From: Linnemannia schmuckeri
Taxonomy: Eukaryota > Mortierellomycota > Mortierellomycetes > Mortierellales > Mortierellaceae
Length of the DNA stretch: 64,000 bases
Assembly: GCA_029449235.1 (NCBI GenBank)
Contig: JANATG010000019.1
Span: 868,001 to 932,000, forward strand
Direction: 5' to 3'
Positions 32,701 through 44,018 of this stretch are shown one piece after another; the stretch's first letter is position 1, and each line of letters starts with the position of its first letter. The notes beneath the pieces are model-generated. The model ran no database searches. It was given only the letters and a program-made list of their open reading frames with translations, and was not told where the DNA came from. The position numbers were made by a program, and so were the translations under genes.

Positions 32701-34088
32701 GACGGTAGACTGCCAAAAGGACCACCAGACATATATACACTCATGCACACAGATGGCCAATATTGCAATGAATGAGCCCATACCGCGGAGGCAGGTGGCA
32801 ACAAAAGTAATATGTATGTACTCCACGGTTCTTGTGGAACGTGGAAGCGTTGGGATGATGGGAAGAAGGAGCGAAAAGGGTAAAAGTTTATTAGTCAACG
32901 AGATGACCCCGTTTAGGAAGTGTGCCAAGAGTTGGACTCGTCCCAGGAGAGAAGAGAGAGCAGCCATGGAGGAACCAAGGACATGTATGGATTTAGCCAA
33001 GGTATACACATGTGCACTGGCCATGACGTGGGACCCACATTCCTTCACCTATTTTTTACGTTTGCCCTAATTGGCATCTGTCAGCAAGAACGGAGAGTAG
33101 GCCCTGGGCCAAGATATTAAGCTGCAATAGAAGATTAGAAGGATGCAAATGAAAAATTAAAGGGTAGCATCGCTGGCATGTGCAAATGATCCCCTTATTT
33201 GTTCAATTGCTTGTTTGAATTTGCGGTGGGTGCATTGGGCTACTGGGTACAGGAGGTTAGAAAGAGAAGAAGTTGGCCCCTGAAATTCTTTGGGGCAGAA
33301 TCCCATTCTTTTATTTTCCACGCCGATAACATGGCTGCCTGGATTCGAACATGCATTCGATGTCTCCGACTGTGCCATGGCCACGGATGAACAGTGATCA
33401 CCGTCCTGGATATTTTGCACGGTCAACGATGAAAAAAAAAAAAATTCGCCCACTCAGGCAATCGGACGAACTGTGACTTCTTTGATCAGTGTGCTAAAAT
33501 AAGGTTTTTTCCTTTGTCATCTCAAAAGGTCATCCTGAATCAGCAACTCACTCTCGTTCAACTCATGCTGAACAAAAAGGAGATCTCAAACAATATAACC
33601 ATAGGTGCCATGGTTACCCTCCTTCTCACGCACATGCCTTATTATTCCAAGAAATGCGGTCATTATGCATCAGATAGTCTTCATCGGTCGCCTTGGCGCG
33701 ATCGAGGGTTGTATACCTTTATGCTATGTTCTATGAGTGTTGAACTGAGCTGGGCTGGGCAAACTTCAGCTGTCAATTTTAGTGTCGTACACCCTGCCTT
33801 CTCGCCAGTCACAGATGCATTTAAAACGTGAAGCTGATCTCCGCAATATCCCCAACACTAACAAAAAGAAATAAAAACCATTTGCATTTGTCCCCTCCCT
33901 TCCCCCTTTTCTCGTTCTTTTTCCCTTCTTCTCAATACATCCAACCAAAAACTAGCCAAAAACCAGCCAACCACAGCTACCACCGCCAACAACACCATCC
34001 ACAAATACCACAAGTCAAACAAACAAGCAAGCAAACAAATCAACAAAAACCACAACCACTATCTCTCACCATATATATATTACATACA
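29717..34088. other. Long divergent intergenic region (4.4 kb)
   Basis: It lies between the DH-like gene and the PAQR gene. The first kilobase is GA-rich on the plus strand, that is, a CT-rich leader for the minus-strand gene, with a 13-bp GAAGAAATGAAGA tandem near 29936-29978. The last 250 bases are an A/C-rich leader for the PAQR gene. No tRNA or protein gene could be supported; all frames are short or compositionally biased. Confidence 0.6.
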
Positions 34089-35507
34089 ATGTCAACGATA
34101 AGAGCAAGATCCTCAGCAAAGAAGGATTCAAGTACCACCTCAACCATGACAACCACCACAGCCCACAATGCCCATCCACACGGCACAATCCACTCGATCC
34201 GGCCTGTCACAGATACGCACCGTAACCATGAAGTCGAACAAGAAGAAGCAGACGAGACAACACCCGTCATTGGATCGGGAGGTCAGGGCCCGATCTGCCA
34301 CTGGGATGAGCTCCCTGTCTGGATGCGGGACAACCCGGCAATCTTCACAGGATACCGTCGTCCTACCTTCAGCTACGCAAAGTGCGCCGCCTCCTTGGGA
34401 TTCCTTCATAACGAGAGTGGTAGGTTACTGGAAGAAATGGACCCAGAATCGATAGTAACCACACATCAACTCGTACATATTATTTTGATCCACATTTCTA
34501 CCTTAGATATTAAGGCTAACCATCCCACTTGCACGACCTTGTTTCTTCTTACAATAGTAAACGTATGGTCCCACTTGATCGGAGCAATCGCGTGTATCGT
34601 TGTCGCGCCATTGGCGTACTTCAAGATCTTTCACGTCCTGCAAACGGTTCACTGGACGGACGTAATGCACTTTTACATCTTCATGGCAGGAGCGATCGTG
34701 TGTCTGTCCATGTCGGCGCTCTTCCACTTGTTCTCCTGCCACTCTGAACCCGTCTGCCATCAATGGAACCGATGTGACTATGTCGGCATTGTCTTTTTGA
34801 TCACCGGCTCCTTCTACCCCGCCATCTTTTATGGTACATTCTTCCTGCTCCATTGTATGATGACATTCCTGTGTTGGTTCTCTAGCTGCCAGACTCCTAA
34901 CACTCAACTTAACGCATGCATGAAATGTAATAGGATTCTACTGCTTCAGAACATTCCAAATCATGTACATTGCCATGATCTCGATCTTTGGTGGCGCCAC
35001 AATCATTGCTGTCACCAAGCCTATCTTCCGCACCCCCCAGTATCGCTGGATCCGCTCCTGCCTCTTCCTCGCCATGGGTCTCTCAGCCGTCTTCCCCGTC
35101 GTCCACGGCCTCGTCCTCTATGGGGTATGTTTACCTACTTTTTTTTCACACACTACTTTCGCGAATCCACTCAGATACCTTTTTCAGTAACACGTGTTAA
35201 CCCACTATCATTTTCTCCTTTCAAAAAATAGTTCCAACTGGCAAGGAAGGCAATCGCACTGGACTACATGCTCCTCATGGGATTCTTCTACGTCCTTGGC
35301 GCAATCCTCTACGGCACCCGTACACCTGAACGCTTCTTCCCGGGCAAATTTGACCATTTCGGATCCTCCCACCAGATCTTCCACGTCTGTGTTCTGTTTG
35401 GAGTGCTGACCCATTTCTTGGGCGTTACCAAGGCAATGGAGTTTTGGCACGATTCGAACCATACCTGCTCTATCCCCATCCAGGAGATGAGAGCCGCTTA
35501 CGTGTAA
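34089..35507 (+). CDS. PAQR / adiponectin-receptor-like (HlyIII, Izh-type) membrane protein
   Basis: Four exons (34089-34419, 34558-34833, 34934-35124, 35232-35507) give 357 residues. The family comprises seven-helix integral membrane proteins that in fungi (Izh proteins) affect zinc, sterol and ceramide metabolism. The cytosolic N-terminus is Ser/Thr/His-rich. The diagnostic HNESVNVWSHLIGA spans the first splice junction, followed by ALFHLFSCHS and, near the end, SSHQIFHVCVLFGVLTHFLG. The three zinc-binding histidines expected in the family (one in ALFH, two in SHQIFH) are present. Length is normal for the family. The start is the first ATG after a long A/C-rich leader. The gene converges with the alpha/beta hydrolase gene, 269 bp between stops. 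Confidence 0.92.
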
Positions 35508-35776
35508 AAGAGAGAACTATGAAGGTGGTTCACGGATACGTACCAACATATGAATTATCATTACCACCCCCTCTCCACCTCTGTTTGCACTTTTGCAGCT
35601 TTCTCGATTATTTCCTACGTCTCGTTTCATGATATCCAACACCCACCATACAAGTTAGACACAAATATGACTTTTGCACTCTCCTCTGCCTTATGTACTA
35701 TTAATTAATAAACAGGATGTAACGATTACGGAACAAAAAAAAAAACTCTACGGAAAATATTATATTCATTCCCTTA

Positions 35777-37167
35777 CTATGCTACAGTGGAAACGGCGAC
35801 GGTCCATTCATCAGCCTCCTTCTTAAGATCCGCCTTCTTCTTTGTTACCTCACCTACACCCGCACCACCCTTCTTTCCCGCCGCTGTCGTCTTCATACTA
35901 CTACCACCCTCCTCACTCCTCTGTGAAATCGCTTCATCCATAAAAGCAACCGTCCATTCAGAAATCGCCTCGGCCAACGCCTCCTTCTTGGCCTGTGCTG
36001 GTTTCGAAGATCCAAAACCTAGACCATGATCTGCATCAGTAACTTGGACAACCTCTCTGGGGGTTGACTTCATCTCCTTGAAGACCTTTGCAAAAATGCT
36101 GGGTTGACACATATTGTCCTTGAGTCCTGAGACGAAGAGTGTTGCGGTGGTGGATGGGATGTCGAGGAGGATCTGATCGCGGAGAGCTTTGGTGTTGTCG
36201 GCGGTGTGAAGTGGGTAAGAGTAGAGAACCAACCCCGGGACGAAATCTGCGGGGAAGTTGCTATCGACTGATGCTGTTGTTGATGAGGCTCTTTTCTTGG
36301 CGGGTGCTACTGTTGCTTTCTTTCCCTTGGCTGCTGGTGCCTTTTTCGCCGCTGCTGGTTCAGATTCTGTGTCTCCTCCTGCCAACTGAGCGGCAACCGT
36401 TCCCGCAACTATTTTTTTTTAAAAAAGGGAAGCCGAATAAATTTTTAGTGGCAACTCAGTCCAAACTCAATTGACCGCCACTATGTACAAAAATCAAGCA
36501 GGGCGTGGGAAGTGGGACGAGAATAAAAAAAACGAACCTCGGGTTCCCATGCTGTGTCCGCCAAGGAAGCACCCCTTTTGGGGATGGATACCCTTGGTAG
36601 GATGGAACAGGTGCTCCATCACCCTCATACACACTGACACTCGGAACCCTATCGCGCATAATTGAGTAGTTGTAGAAAAAAACCTTAGTTATTCTCTTGG
36701 CGAGTTTCTTCATGCGTCCTCTCAGCTTGTCTTATTTGAGAATGGACGATCATGCACAACGATCCAGAGAGTTAATTTTTTTTTACCAAGGTTAGGCACT
36801 TTGGCGCGGTATCGCGCGCAGAAATGCCCCTGTCTTGCGACCTCGTCTGCGACAGCCGTCAACAGGGCTGTCTTCTCATCGCCGCCTAGTCGTAAGAAAT
36901 GGTTAGAACCGAAAGGAATGCGCAGCATAAAGATTAGCGACGTTTATCGGGTGACCAAAAAAAAATAAAGTGGAAGAAAAGTTAAGCTAACAGGGCTGAC
37001 TGTTGAATGTGTGAGAGTGAGAGAGTGGAAAGTGTACCTGCACCAGGTCCGAGGAGAAGAGCAAAGCCCGAGTGCTTGACGCCCGTGGGAGGGGAAGTGA
37101 GGAGAACGGGGATGGCGACTTTTCCGGGTGACGGGACAGAGATTTCTTTTTCTATTGGTTCTGCCAT
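35777..37167 (-). CDS. TEX30/KANL3-like alpha/beta hydrolase
   Basis: Five exons, in coding order 37167-37038, 36885-36787, 36730-36684, 36592-36538 and 36408-35777, give 320 residues. Core motifs follow the TEX30/KANL3 family: GFALLLGPGAGGDE near the N-terminus, the nucleophile elbow FLGGHSMGTR (Ser106), VLYSYPLHTADNTKALRDQI, TLFVSGLKDNMC (acid) and VTDADHGLGFG (His). The catalytic triad therefore seems complete. Between elbow and SYPLH is a Lys/Ala-rich low-complexity insert (about residues 120-150), and the C-terminus is Lys-rich. The substrate is unknown; family members are poorly characterised. The exon 3 donor is GTTTTT, a weak site, but it is required to reach the GGHSMG exon in frame. 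It is divergent with the PLP-fold gene, 191 bp between start codons. Confidence 0.85.
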
Positions 37168-37358
37168 GCTGTCTTTCGGTCCTGTATAATGGAGGAAGGA
37201 GGAGTGAGAGAAGTTGTCATGGGGAAATGAGAAAAGGATAAAAGGCGCAACATGTCCGCTCTTTTTTATGTCCCCAAAAAACCTTGATTTTTCTCACTTT
37301 CCACAGCCAACCATCGCACTCCCTTGTCCTCTCCCTCCCTGTGCCTACATTCAGCAAC
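37168..37358. promoter_or_regulatory. Compact bidirectional promoter
   Basis: Only 191 bp separate the divergent start codons at 37167 (minus) and 37359 (plus). Both sides carry CT-rich leaders in their own direction. Shared regulation is likely but not shown. Confidence 0.5.
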
Positions 37359-38657
37359 ATGTCTAACATCATGCTGCCAAGGAATGCAATCGCAATCCGC
37401 AAAACCCTAGGCACCGCAAGCCGCGCAGAGATCGTCACCGCAGTAACACACAAGACCTCCACCGCAACCTTACTCGACTACCCGCCAGGCGCCTACACGG
37501 GCATGCGGACCTTTGATAAACTGGGCATCATGGATTTCACGGGTCACACAGCACGCCTCGCCAACTCGCTGCAGCAGATACGGTTCCCTACACAGGACCC
37601 AAAAATCCCTGTCAGCGGTCACAGCAGCGTTGAAGCGGCAGCGACTACACAAAGGTTAGCACCATTGCGAAGACCGGATGTGATGAAAGAGGAAACGACG
37701 AATCTGGTCAAGGCAGGACTCAAGTTCTATTACAAGAATCGTACAGATGATGTGCTTGGACCTGCAGATGAGACCAAAGTCACCGTCCTCTGTACCTGGG
37801 ATCACAAGGTATAGAACAACTGCTTTGGTTTTCAAGTCAATTCGAAGCAGATGTAGGCGCCTTTTCCTGATCGAATGTGTCTCTCCTGCTTATAGAACCA
37901 AGAGCCGACACTGCTCGCCCATTTTGAGCCACTCAAGACACCAAAGACACCCATGTGCAAGGTCGAAGTCAGTGGATCCCCCCGTCATCACCCCACCGCC
38001 AAAGACTCCCAGTGGATCGTAAGTTTCTGTTTTTGACCTTATTTCCACCTTGATCCACATCAATTTCACTAAGAACACCAACTTAACTGAGTCGTATAAT
38101 ATCTCTGGCCAAAGAAGCGCGATCGCAGCGGCCTGGAGGCATCCCTGGACAAGGACTCGAACGAAGCCCTCCTGTTTGAAGAATCGACCCAGGACATTTA
38201 TGAGGGATTGTCATCCAACTTTTTCGCATTCGACCGCGCACGTCGAACAGTCCTCACCGCACCCCTCGACAGTGTCCTTCAAGGCACCATCCTGAAAGTC
38301 GTCGTGAATGTCTGCAACAGCGAAAACATTCCCGTCGAGTTCAAGTTCCCGAATCTCAAGCATACTCATGAATGGGAAGGTGCCTTCATTTCCAGTAAGC
38401 TCGCTCTTCAGGTGTCCAGCCAGTGTTGTTGTCGTTGCTTTCAATTTGATCCGCAAACATGATGTTGACGAAAACTGTCCAATGTCATCTCGTTCATAGG
38501 TACATCGAGACTGGTCCTGCCAATCGAGAAACTGGTGATGCCAGATGGGAGCGTGAAGGTTTTTGCGCCCAGTCCAACCATTGAGCTGATCCGTAGAGAG
38601 GTTCTAAAAGAGTGTCGCGAGCGTGTTGAGCCCATCCTGACCAAAGAGGACATTTGA
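37359..38657 (+). CDS. Class-IV aminotransferase-like (PLP fold-type IV) protein
   Basis: Four exons (37359-37808, 37896-38018, 38115-38394, 38500-38657) give 336 residues. PPGAYTGMRTFDKLGIMDFT followed by GHTARLANSLQQIRF matches the N-terminal lobe of fold-type IV enzymes (branched-chain and D-amino-acid aminotransferases, ADC lyase). NEALLFEESTQDIYEGLSSN, FFAFD and TAPLDSVLQGTILKVVV match the cofactor-domain order. The lysine near AKDSQWIKRD is the candidate PLP ligand, but I cannot assign it firmly. The substrate is unknown. An in-frame ATG 25 codons upstream exists but lies in a CT-rich leader, so the inner start was preferred. It ends 65 bp from the convergent BLOC-1 gene. Confidence 0.75.
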
Positions 38658-38722
38658 TTTTCCTCTGCTGCCGTCCATCTCTATACCATTGTGGCAGAAC
38701 TCTTCCTTGCAATGTCCGCTGT

Positions 38723-39495
38723 TTATTTTGAGATGCGCTTCAATCGTAGTTCTGTAGATAAGAGAAAAGGGACATATTACATATTAGACCAACGATAAAG
38801 ACACCCTGTATCATTATTATAAATTCAAATAATATCTGACAGGTCGCATACCTAGTGATTTTGTGTACTCGTCCAGTTCTGCGGCGATATTGCTAATCGT
38901 CTCTGCCTGTTGACTGATTTCGTCAATTCGTTCCAGGTATGGCTCAAAGTCCGAGTCTAGTCGCGCAAGTAGAGCGTAATAGTCGTCAGCAGATCGAACA
39001 TATAAACACTTATCAAACCAATGTGCGTCACTCTAAAAAAAATGACTAAGATTGACAGACGCCTTACATGTGGTTCGCAGCTTCCCTACTTCCTGCATAA
39101 GCTCCTGTGCCACTCCTGCCAGCTCGCTGTACCGGTCCTTAGTCACAATATTCATGTTCTCCAGCAACTTGTAATCCTCTCCCGTCGCTATATATCAAAG
39201 TTCAGCGAGCGTTTGTTATATTCCTCAGTACATCAGACATTTGCTTCGTATATCTTGGCACTCACAGCCGAAACAAAAGGATGCCCTACATACCCAACAT
39301 CTCGGCACGGATATAATCAGCAACCTTGCGGAACATCTCCTGACTGGCTCGAGAGACATGTTCTTGACTCAAGTGACGTGCGGCGTCGGCTGCTGAGAAG
39401 GTCTGGTTGCTCTGGTGGGAGACGGACGAGTGGAGGGATTGAGCACGTGAGGACGTTGTTGGTGTAGGGGAATGTGCGTGTGTCGACCTACTCAT
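38723..39495 (-). CDS. BLOC1S2: BLOC-1 complex subunit 2 homolog
   Basis: Four exons, in coding order 39495-39294, 39187-39090, 39032-38852 and 38751-38723, give 169 residues. BLOC-1 acts in endosomal sorting; subunit 2 is a small coiled-coil protein. The hallmark ATGEDYKLLENMN spans the first junction, and the C-terminal helix (DFEPYLERIDEISQQAETIS, then AAELDEYTKSLELRLKRISK) fits the family. The N-terminal 45 residues are Ser/Thr/His-rich. The exon 2 to exon 3 junction is the uncertain point. A stronger donor (gtaagg at 39067) exists but leaves the wrong phase for every nearby acceptor, so the gtaggg donor at 39089 with a 57-nt intron was chosen. Confidence 0.85.
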
Positions 39496-40731
39496 CGTGA
39501 GGTATTGTTTCTGAATGTGTGATGTTAGGGAGGTACAGAGGAAGAGGGGTGTTGATGAGGTGAGTGGTTGTTGGTGATTGCAATGTGTCCTAGGCTGCTT
39601 GTAATCCCTATCCTGAATTCTTGGCGGTTCTTGTGAGTTCGTAGTAGGGTGTGAGGAAAGAATGAAGTGAATGCAAGCCAAACAGCCAACAAGTAAGAGG
39701 GTCGACTCACGTGCAGGAATCTGGACTCCTTATTTTTTTAAAGTCGCGACTCGAGTTAGAAAGAATTAGGGCTTCGCGTCTGAACAACAATCTCACCTTT
39801 TCTTTCTGATAAACGCGTCGTGAACACAGCAATTTTCCTCCCACACTTCTCCCAGCCTTCGACCCTAAAAGACCTTACAATGGCCCTTTTTCTCCTCTAC
39901 CTTAGTCTAAACTTCCCCCATTTTCAACCCTTATCACTGAATCAAACTAACACTTAGAATATCGACTTCACACTTGCCATTCGCCTATCATTCTTGCATG
40001 ATGCGTTCTTCATCCTGTTCAGTCTAGTTTGATTCATGTCCGTCGTAAAAATACCCATATCTTCATCCAACACTCCACTTTCGATCGATATCACTCTCCA
40101 TGTTTCCATCCTACCGTTTCAATTCCTTGAACTGTCCTTCTGATTCTTCACGTATCCACCATATAACGAAGTGCGATTCCAATATGTCGACGTGTTTACG
40201 GATGCCTATGAAGGATGGGATATGGCGGCGTTTGTGTCATCAAGTTCTCCATTTTATTCGTGACTGATCAGTTGCTGGTGGTGGATTTTGCAACTCTAAG
40301 TGACGTAGGCGTGGCGTTGTTGCTCGGAGCACTGGCGGTTACGAGCGACGCTGAAGATGTGAATTTCTTGCATTTGTCCTGATTAACACGACACATCGAG
40401 GAAGCCCTTGACTGTACCATTAGCTGAATAGGATTGGCGACTGCACATTAAAGCCCGTAGAATTTCTCAAGCTCAAACTTGAACGCCGATTTTGCAAGAC
40501 TTCTTGAATCTGCTAGGGCCGGTCCGAACATGCTGGCAACGCTTGCTGTCATTGACGCGGGTGTAGTTGTCGCTTAAGCAATTCCGGTTGAGGTGACGAT
40601 AGCAGATTTTTCTGACACCTATGCCCCGTGTTGCACCTAAAGATTTGATGCAAAGCATAAAAATCAAGAGCGAAAAAGAAGAGTGTTAGTCAATCAACTC
40701 ATGCCCATTCCTCTGTGTAGCTCCTAATACC

Positions 40732-40764
<33 letters not shown>

Positions 40765-41037
40765 AGGTTAAATTCTCAAATATTGATTTTTACCATATTC
40801 TCAGGTCAAACATCACTGCATCTTCCTGTGCTGCATTTGATGGGTCTATGCTTTCCCATGACCCTCCACAAAAATATCATCGAAAATCGTATTCCCCTCA
40901 TTCTTGTTGTTTTCTTTCATATAGAACAAGGGAGACAAATTTAAAGAGACTACAGCGCGGTTTGGTTTATTAATGTATGGGGGGGATATAAGGTAAAAGG
41001 TGGCGTTCACAGGGCAACTGAATTAAAGGAATGAACA
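39496..41037. other. Gene-free spacer of 1.5 kb
   Basis: Includes a short coding-like scrap at about 40170-40265 (FQYVDVFTDAYEGWDMAAFV, then a stop) and a 27-A run at 40732-40758. Neither supports a gene. Confidence 0.55.
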
Positions 41038-42464
41038 TTAAACGGCAGCAACGACCTCAGCAGCGACAACTCCGGGAGTGGCAACAGGGGCAGGCAAGTG
41101 AGCACGAATCCACTGAATGTAGTAATCAATTACAACCTTGCGATCATCTTCGGGCTCGTTGTGCAACTCATGGTAGTGGTCCTGATAGACCTTGTACTCC
41201 TTGTCCTTGACGGCGATCTTATCAAAGAAATCCTTGCTCGCCTTCTGTTCCGTCAAGGCATCTGCAGTTCCGTGACAGATCAACAGAGGCACATCAGTCG
41301 CGATCTCTCCGTACCGAGCAGCTGACAACAACATCTTTCCGTTGGTCAACATGTCGAACAGTCCCTTGGTGGTTCCAAATCCGTGAACAAGAGGGTCGGC
41401 ATCGTATTTGGCAACCTCCTTGGCGTCGCGCGAGATGGCCTTGGAGGAAAGATTGGTGGGGATCTTGAGTGAAGGGAAGACCTTGGAGACAACTCCTGCA
41501 AAGGACACAGTAAGATTGGAGGGGCGAGTAGGACCAGTGGGGAGGACAAGAGGAGCAGAAGCGATGAGGCCAGAGAGCTTTGTGCGCAGAGGTCCAATGC
41601 AATCGTAGTTCAGGACTAAACTTCCGCCCTATTTTTTTTTTTTGATTATGTTTTTGTTTGTATCGTTTGTTTTGTTTGTTTGTTTGTGTGGGGCAAAAAG
41701 TAAAAGTCGTTAGGGTTTTTGTTCATATGGCCAGAAACAATGCTTGTTGAGGTCAGCGTCCATGCATAAAATAAAATTCCTCGGAGGAGGATAAATAACA
41801 AAAGGACAGACATGCGCTCTATTTTTCAAGAAAAAAAGAAGACCTCGAACTTTCCAATTGTCATTGTCCATGAAAGAAGACTTACATAGGAGTGACCCAT
41901 GAGGAACAATGGGACGCCTTCAATCGTTCCACGCTCAAGTGCTGCTGTGATGTCGGGGATGGCCTTGACATATCCTCCAGTGCGACCAAGAGTCTTTGAC
42001 TTTTTGCCTATTGCCATCGACAACAAAGAGCTTCAGTTCGTCGTCGCAAAAAGTCTCCTTAGAAACACATAATCCCTGAGGAAAGATGGCATTGAATCCT
42101 TTGTCGTTACCTGTCTGGCCGAATCCGCGCTGATCAAAAGACGAGACCTGGAACCCAGCCTTGTTGAACTCCTCAAAGACATGATCGTAACCTACAAGTC
42201 GAGAAAAACAAAAAATAACCGTGAATATGTGTCTTTCAACTGAGTTGAGCTTCGACCAGAAAATGAACGATTTGCCAGAGTCGTTTTTCCGTTTTTTTTT
42301 GTGCACTTACGAACGATGTGCTCACCGAGACCGTGGACAAAGACGACGGAGGCGACTGGGGTTCCGACGGCGTACCAGGTCTTTGTGAAAATCTCGTGGC
42401 CGTCTTCGGCTTTAATCCACTCCTCCTTAGAAGTGGGCTTTGTGCTGTTCTGTGCTGCCGACAT
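41038..42464 (-). CDS. Monoacylglycerol-lipase-like serine hydrolase (Yju3/MGLL type)
   Basis: Four exons, in coding order 42464-42311, 42191-42111, 42007-41886 and 41628-41038, give 315 residues. The alpha/beta hydrolase probably releases glycerol and fatty acid from monoacylglycerols, in the cytosol or on lipid droplets. Motifs are the oxyanion segment VVFVHGLGEH, SSFDQRGFGQTGKKSKTLGR (as in Yju3), the nucleophile elbow FLMGHSYGGS with Ser118 split across an exon junction, CHGTADALT (acid) and DHYHELHNEPE (His). Length matches the family (300-315). The Tyr after Ser replaces the usual Met of GHSMGG. The C-terminus is Ala/Val-rich. The three introns are about 120, 103 and 257 nt. Confidence 0.9.
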
Positions 42465-44018
42465 TAAATGTTATATGGACGTGAGAGGGAGGAATGAGAA
42501 AGAGAATGAGTGAGAGCGAAGGGCGAATGAGAATGAAATGAGAAAGAGGGAAGGAAAGAAGAGAAAAGTCAATGAGAGCGAACTAAGAAAGAGAGGGATT
42601 TATGTTCTTCTCTTTAACAGAAGGAAGTGTTGGGTATTGCAGAATGTCCGCGGATTGACCAGGACCCAATCATCACTCAACCAGCCGCACTCCAGGCCTG
42701 GCTCTTTCTATTTCACAAACTCCGTGGAGGTGGAGGAGCGCAGTGGCGGTGATAGTGGTATATGATATGGTGGAGGAAAGGAGGGGGGAGAAGTGTTTGA
42801 TGAACAGACAACGAGAAAAAGGGCTCTCACCCACATACTTCTCTCCTCCACTCATTCACCCATTTGTCTTTCTTGTTCTCTCGCTACTTTGTATATTTAT
42901 GTCTTGTGCGTATGCGTGTGCTTGTGCGTCGATTAACAATTTCTGCTTGGAATACGACCCGCTTGGCATATTGTTCCTCTACTGGCATATGGGAGAGTAA
43001 ACGCCGTGGTGTTTAACTTTTCATTGTATGTACATGTCTATTTGGTTGTTTATCGTCTTTTTGCAATCGGACTCGATCATCATTTCTCGACCTCCAATGC
43101 TCATAAATACAACGACAACCTCAACCACCCACATCCTAACATGCCTTAGCACCAAAACCGGCACTCTTCCTCGATACAAAGTTTCTTTCATTCTGCAAAA
43201 CCATGTATTGCACATGCCATTTCATAATGCCATCAAGCACGCACACCCGTAGTGCCCCTATCATTTATTTTCTCCTTGTGTTCGTGTAATGCCCTTCATT
43301 GCCGAATGGGTTCATACCCTAGTGGAGAGAACGGTGAGCATGCTGAAAGGTACAGGGGAGGAAAGGAGAAATAAAACATCACAAAGGATTTGCAGTCCTT
43401 TTTCGAGAACACGCCTTTTTTTTTCTTGCGTGAGAGCAACAAGCAAAAGAAGCCCGTCAGTAGAAAGAATGTACCATGGACAGGATACCTCTTGTGGAAA
43501 AACATAAACCATTTGCATTGCTCGTTGCTCTGTCTTTCCCTTTCCTTCTGTCTTTCACTCACCGAGCGTGGAAATGGCACCCACCCGTCAAACAGTCGAT
43601 ATTAGCATGTGAGGGCTGAATGATGATGCCAACCTAATATTTCCTCGATCTCGAGGTGGAGCAAAACAAGTTTTGACAAATTTGGTGGCAAAATAGTATG
43701 GTGGAACATCGCAAGCCAAGCTTCCAGCGGCCGCTTCTCATCATCTACAATCTTTGTCTCACAAAAGCAAGTAGACGCGATGGTTGACAAGGTGCTTCTT
43801 CATCCCTGAACACGCGGCTCTAGGGTACCATCCCCAGTATACAAAAAAAAATGCATCCAATTCGAGCAAAAAAATCTCTTTTGTAAACAACGAAAGAATG
43901 GCCGTTATCTTTTGACAGATAACATTGGTTGCTTTTTATTTTCAAAGAGGCTTTGGGGGAAGACAATGGTGTGAGGGATGGACGAGGAGTTGGGTTTTTG
44001 TGAAGAAAAAAAGGTATT
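42465..44018. other. Gene-free spacer of 1.55 kb
   Basis: It lies between the lipase start and the eS1 stop. The first 100 bases are GA-rich, the CT-rich leader of the minus-strand lipase. Nothing else is supported. Confidence 0.55.

Noticed and set aside
33335..33365. Possible tRNA T-loop (GATTCGAAC)
   Set aside because: No complementary stems or A box at tRNA spacing on either strand.
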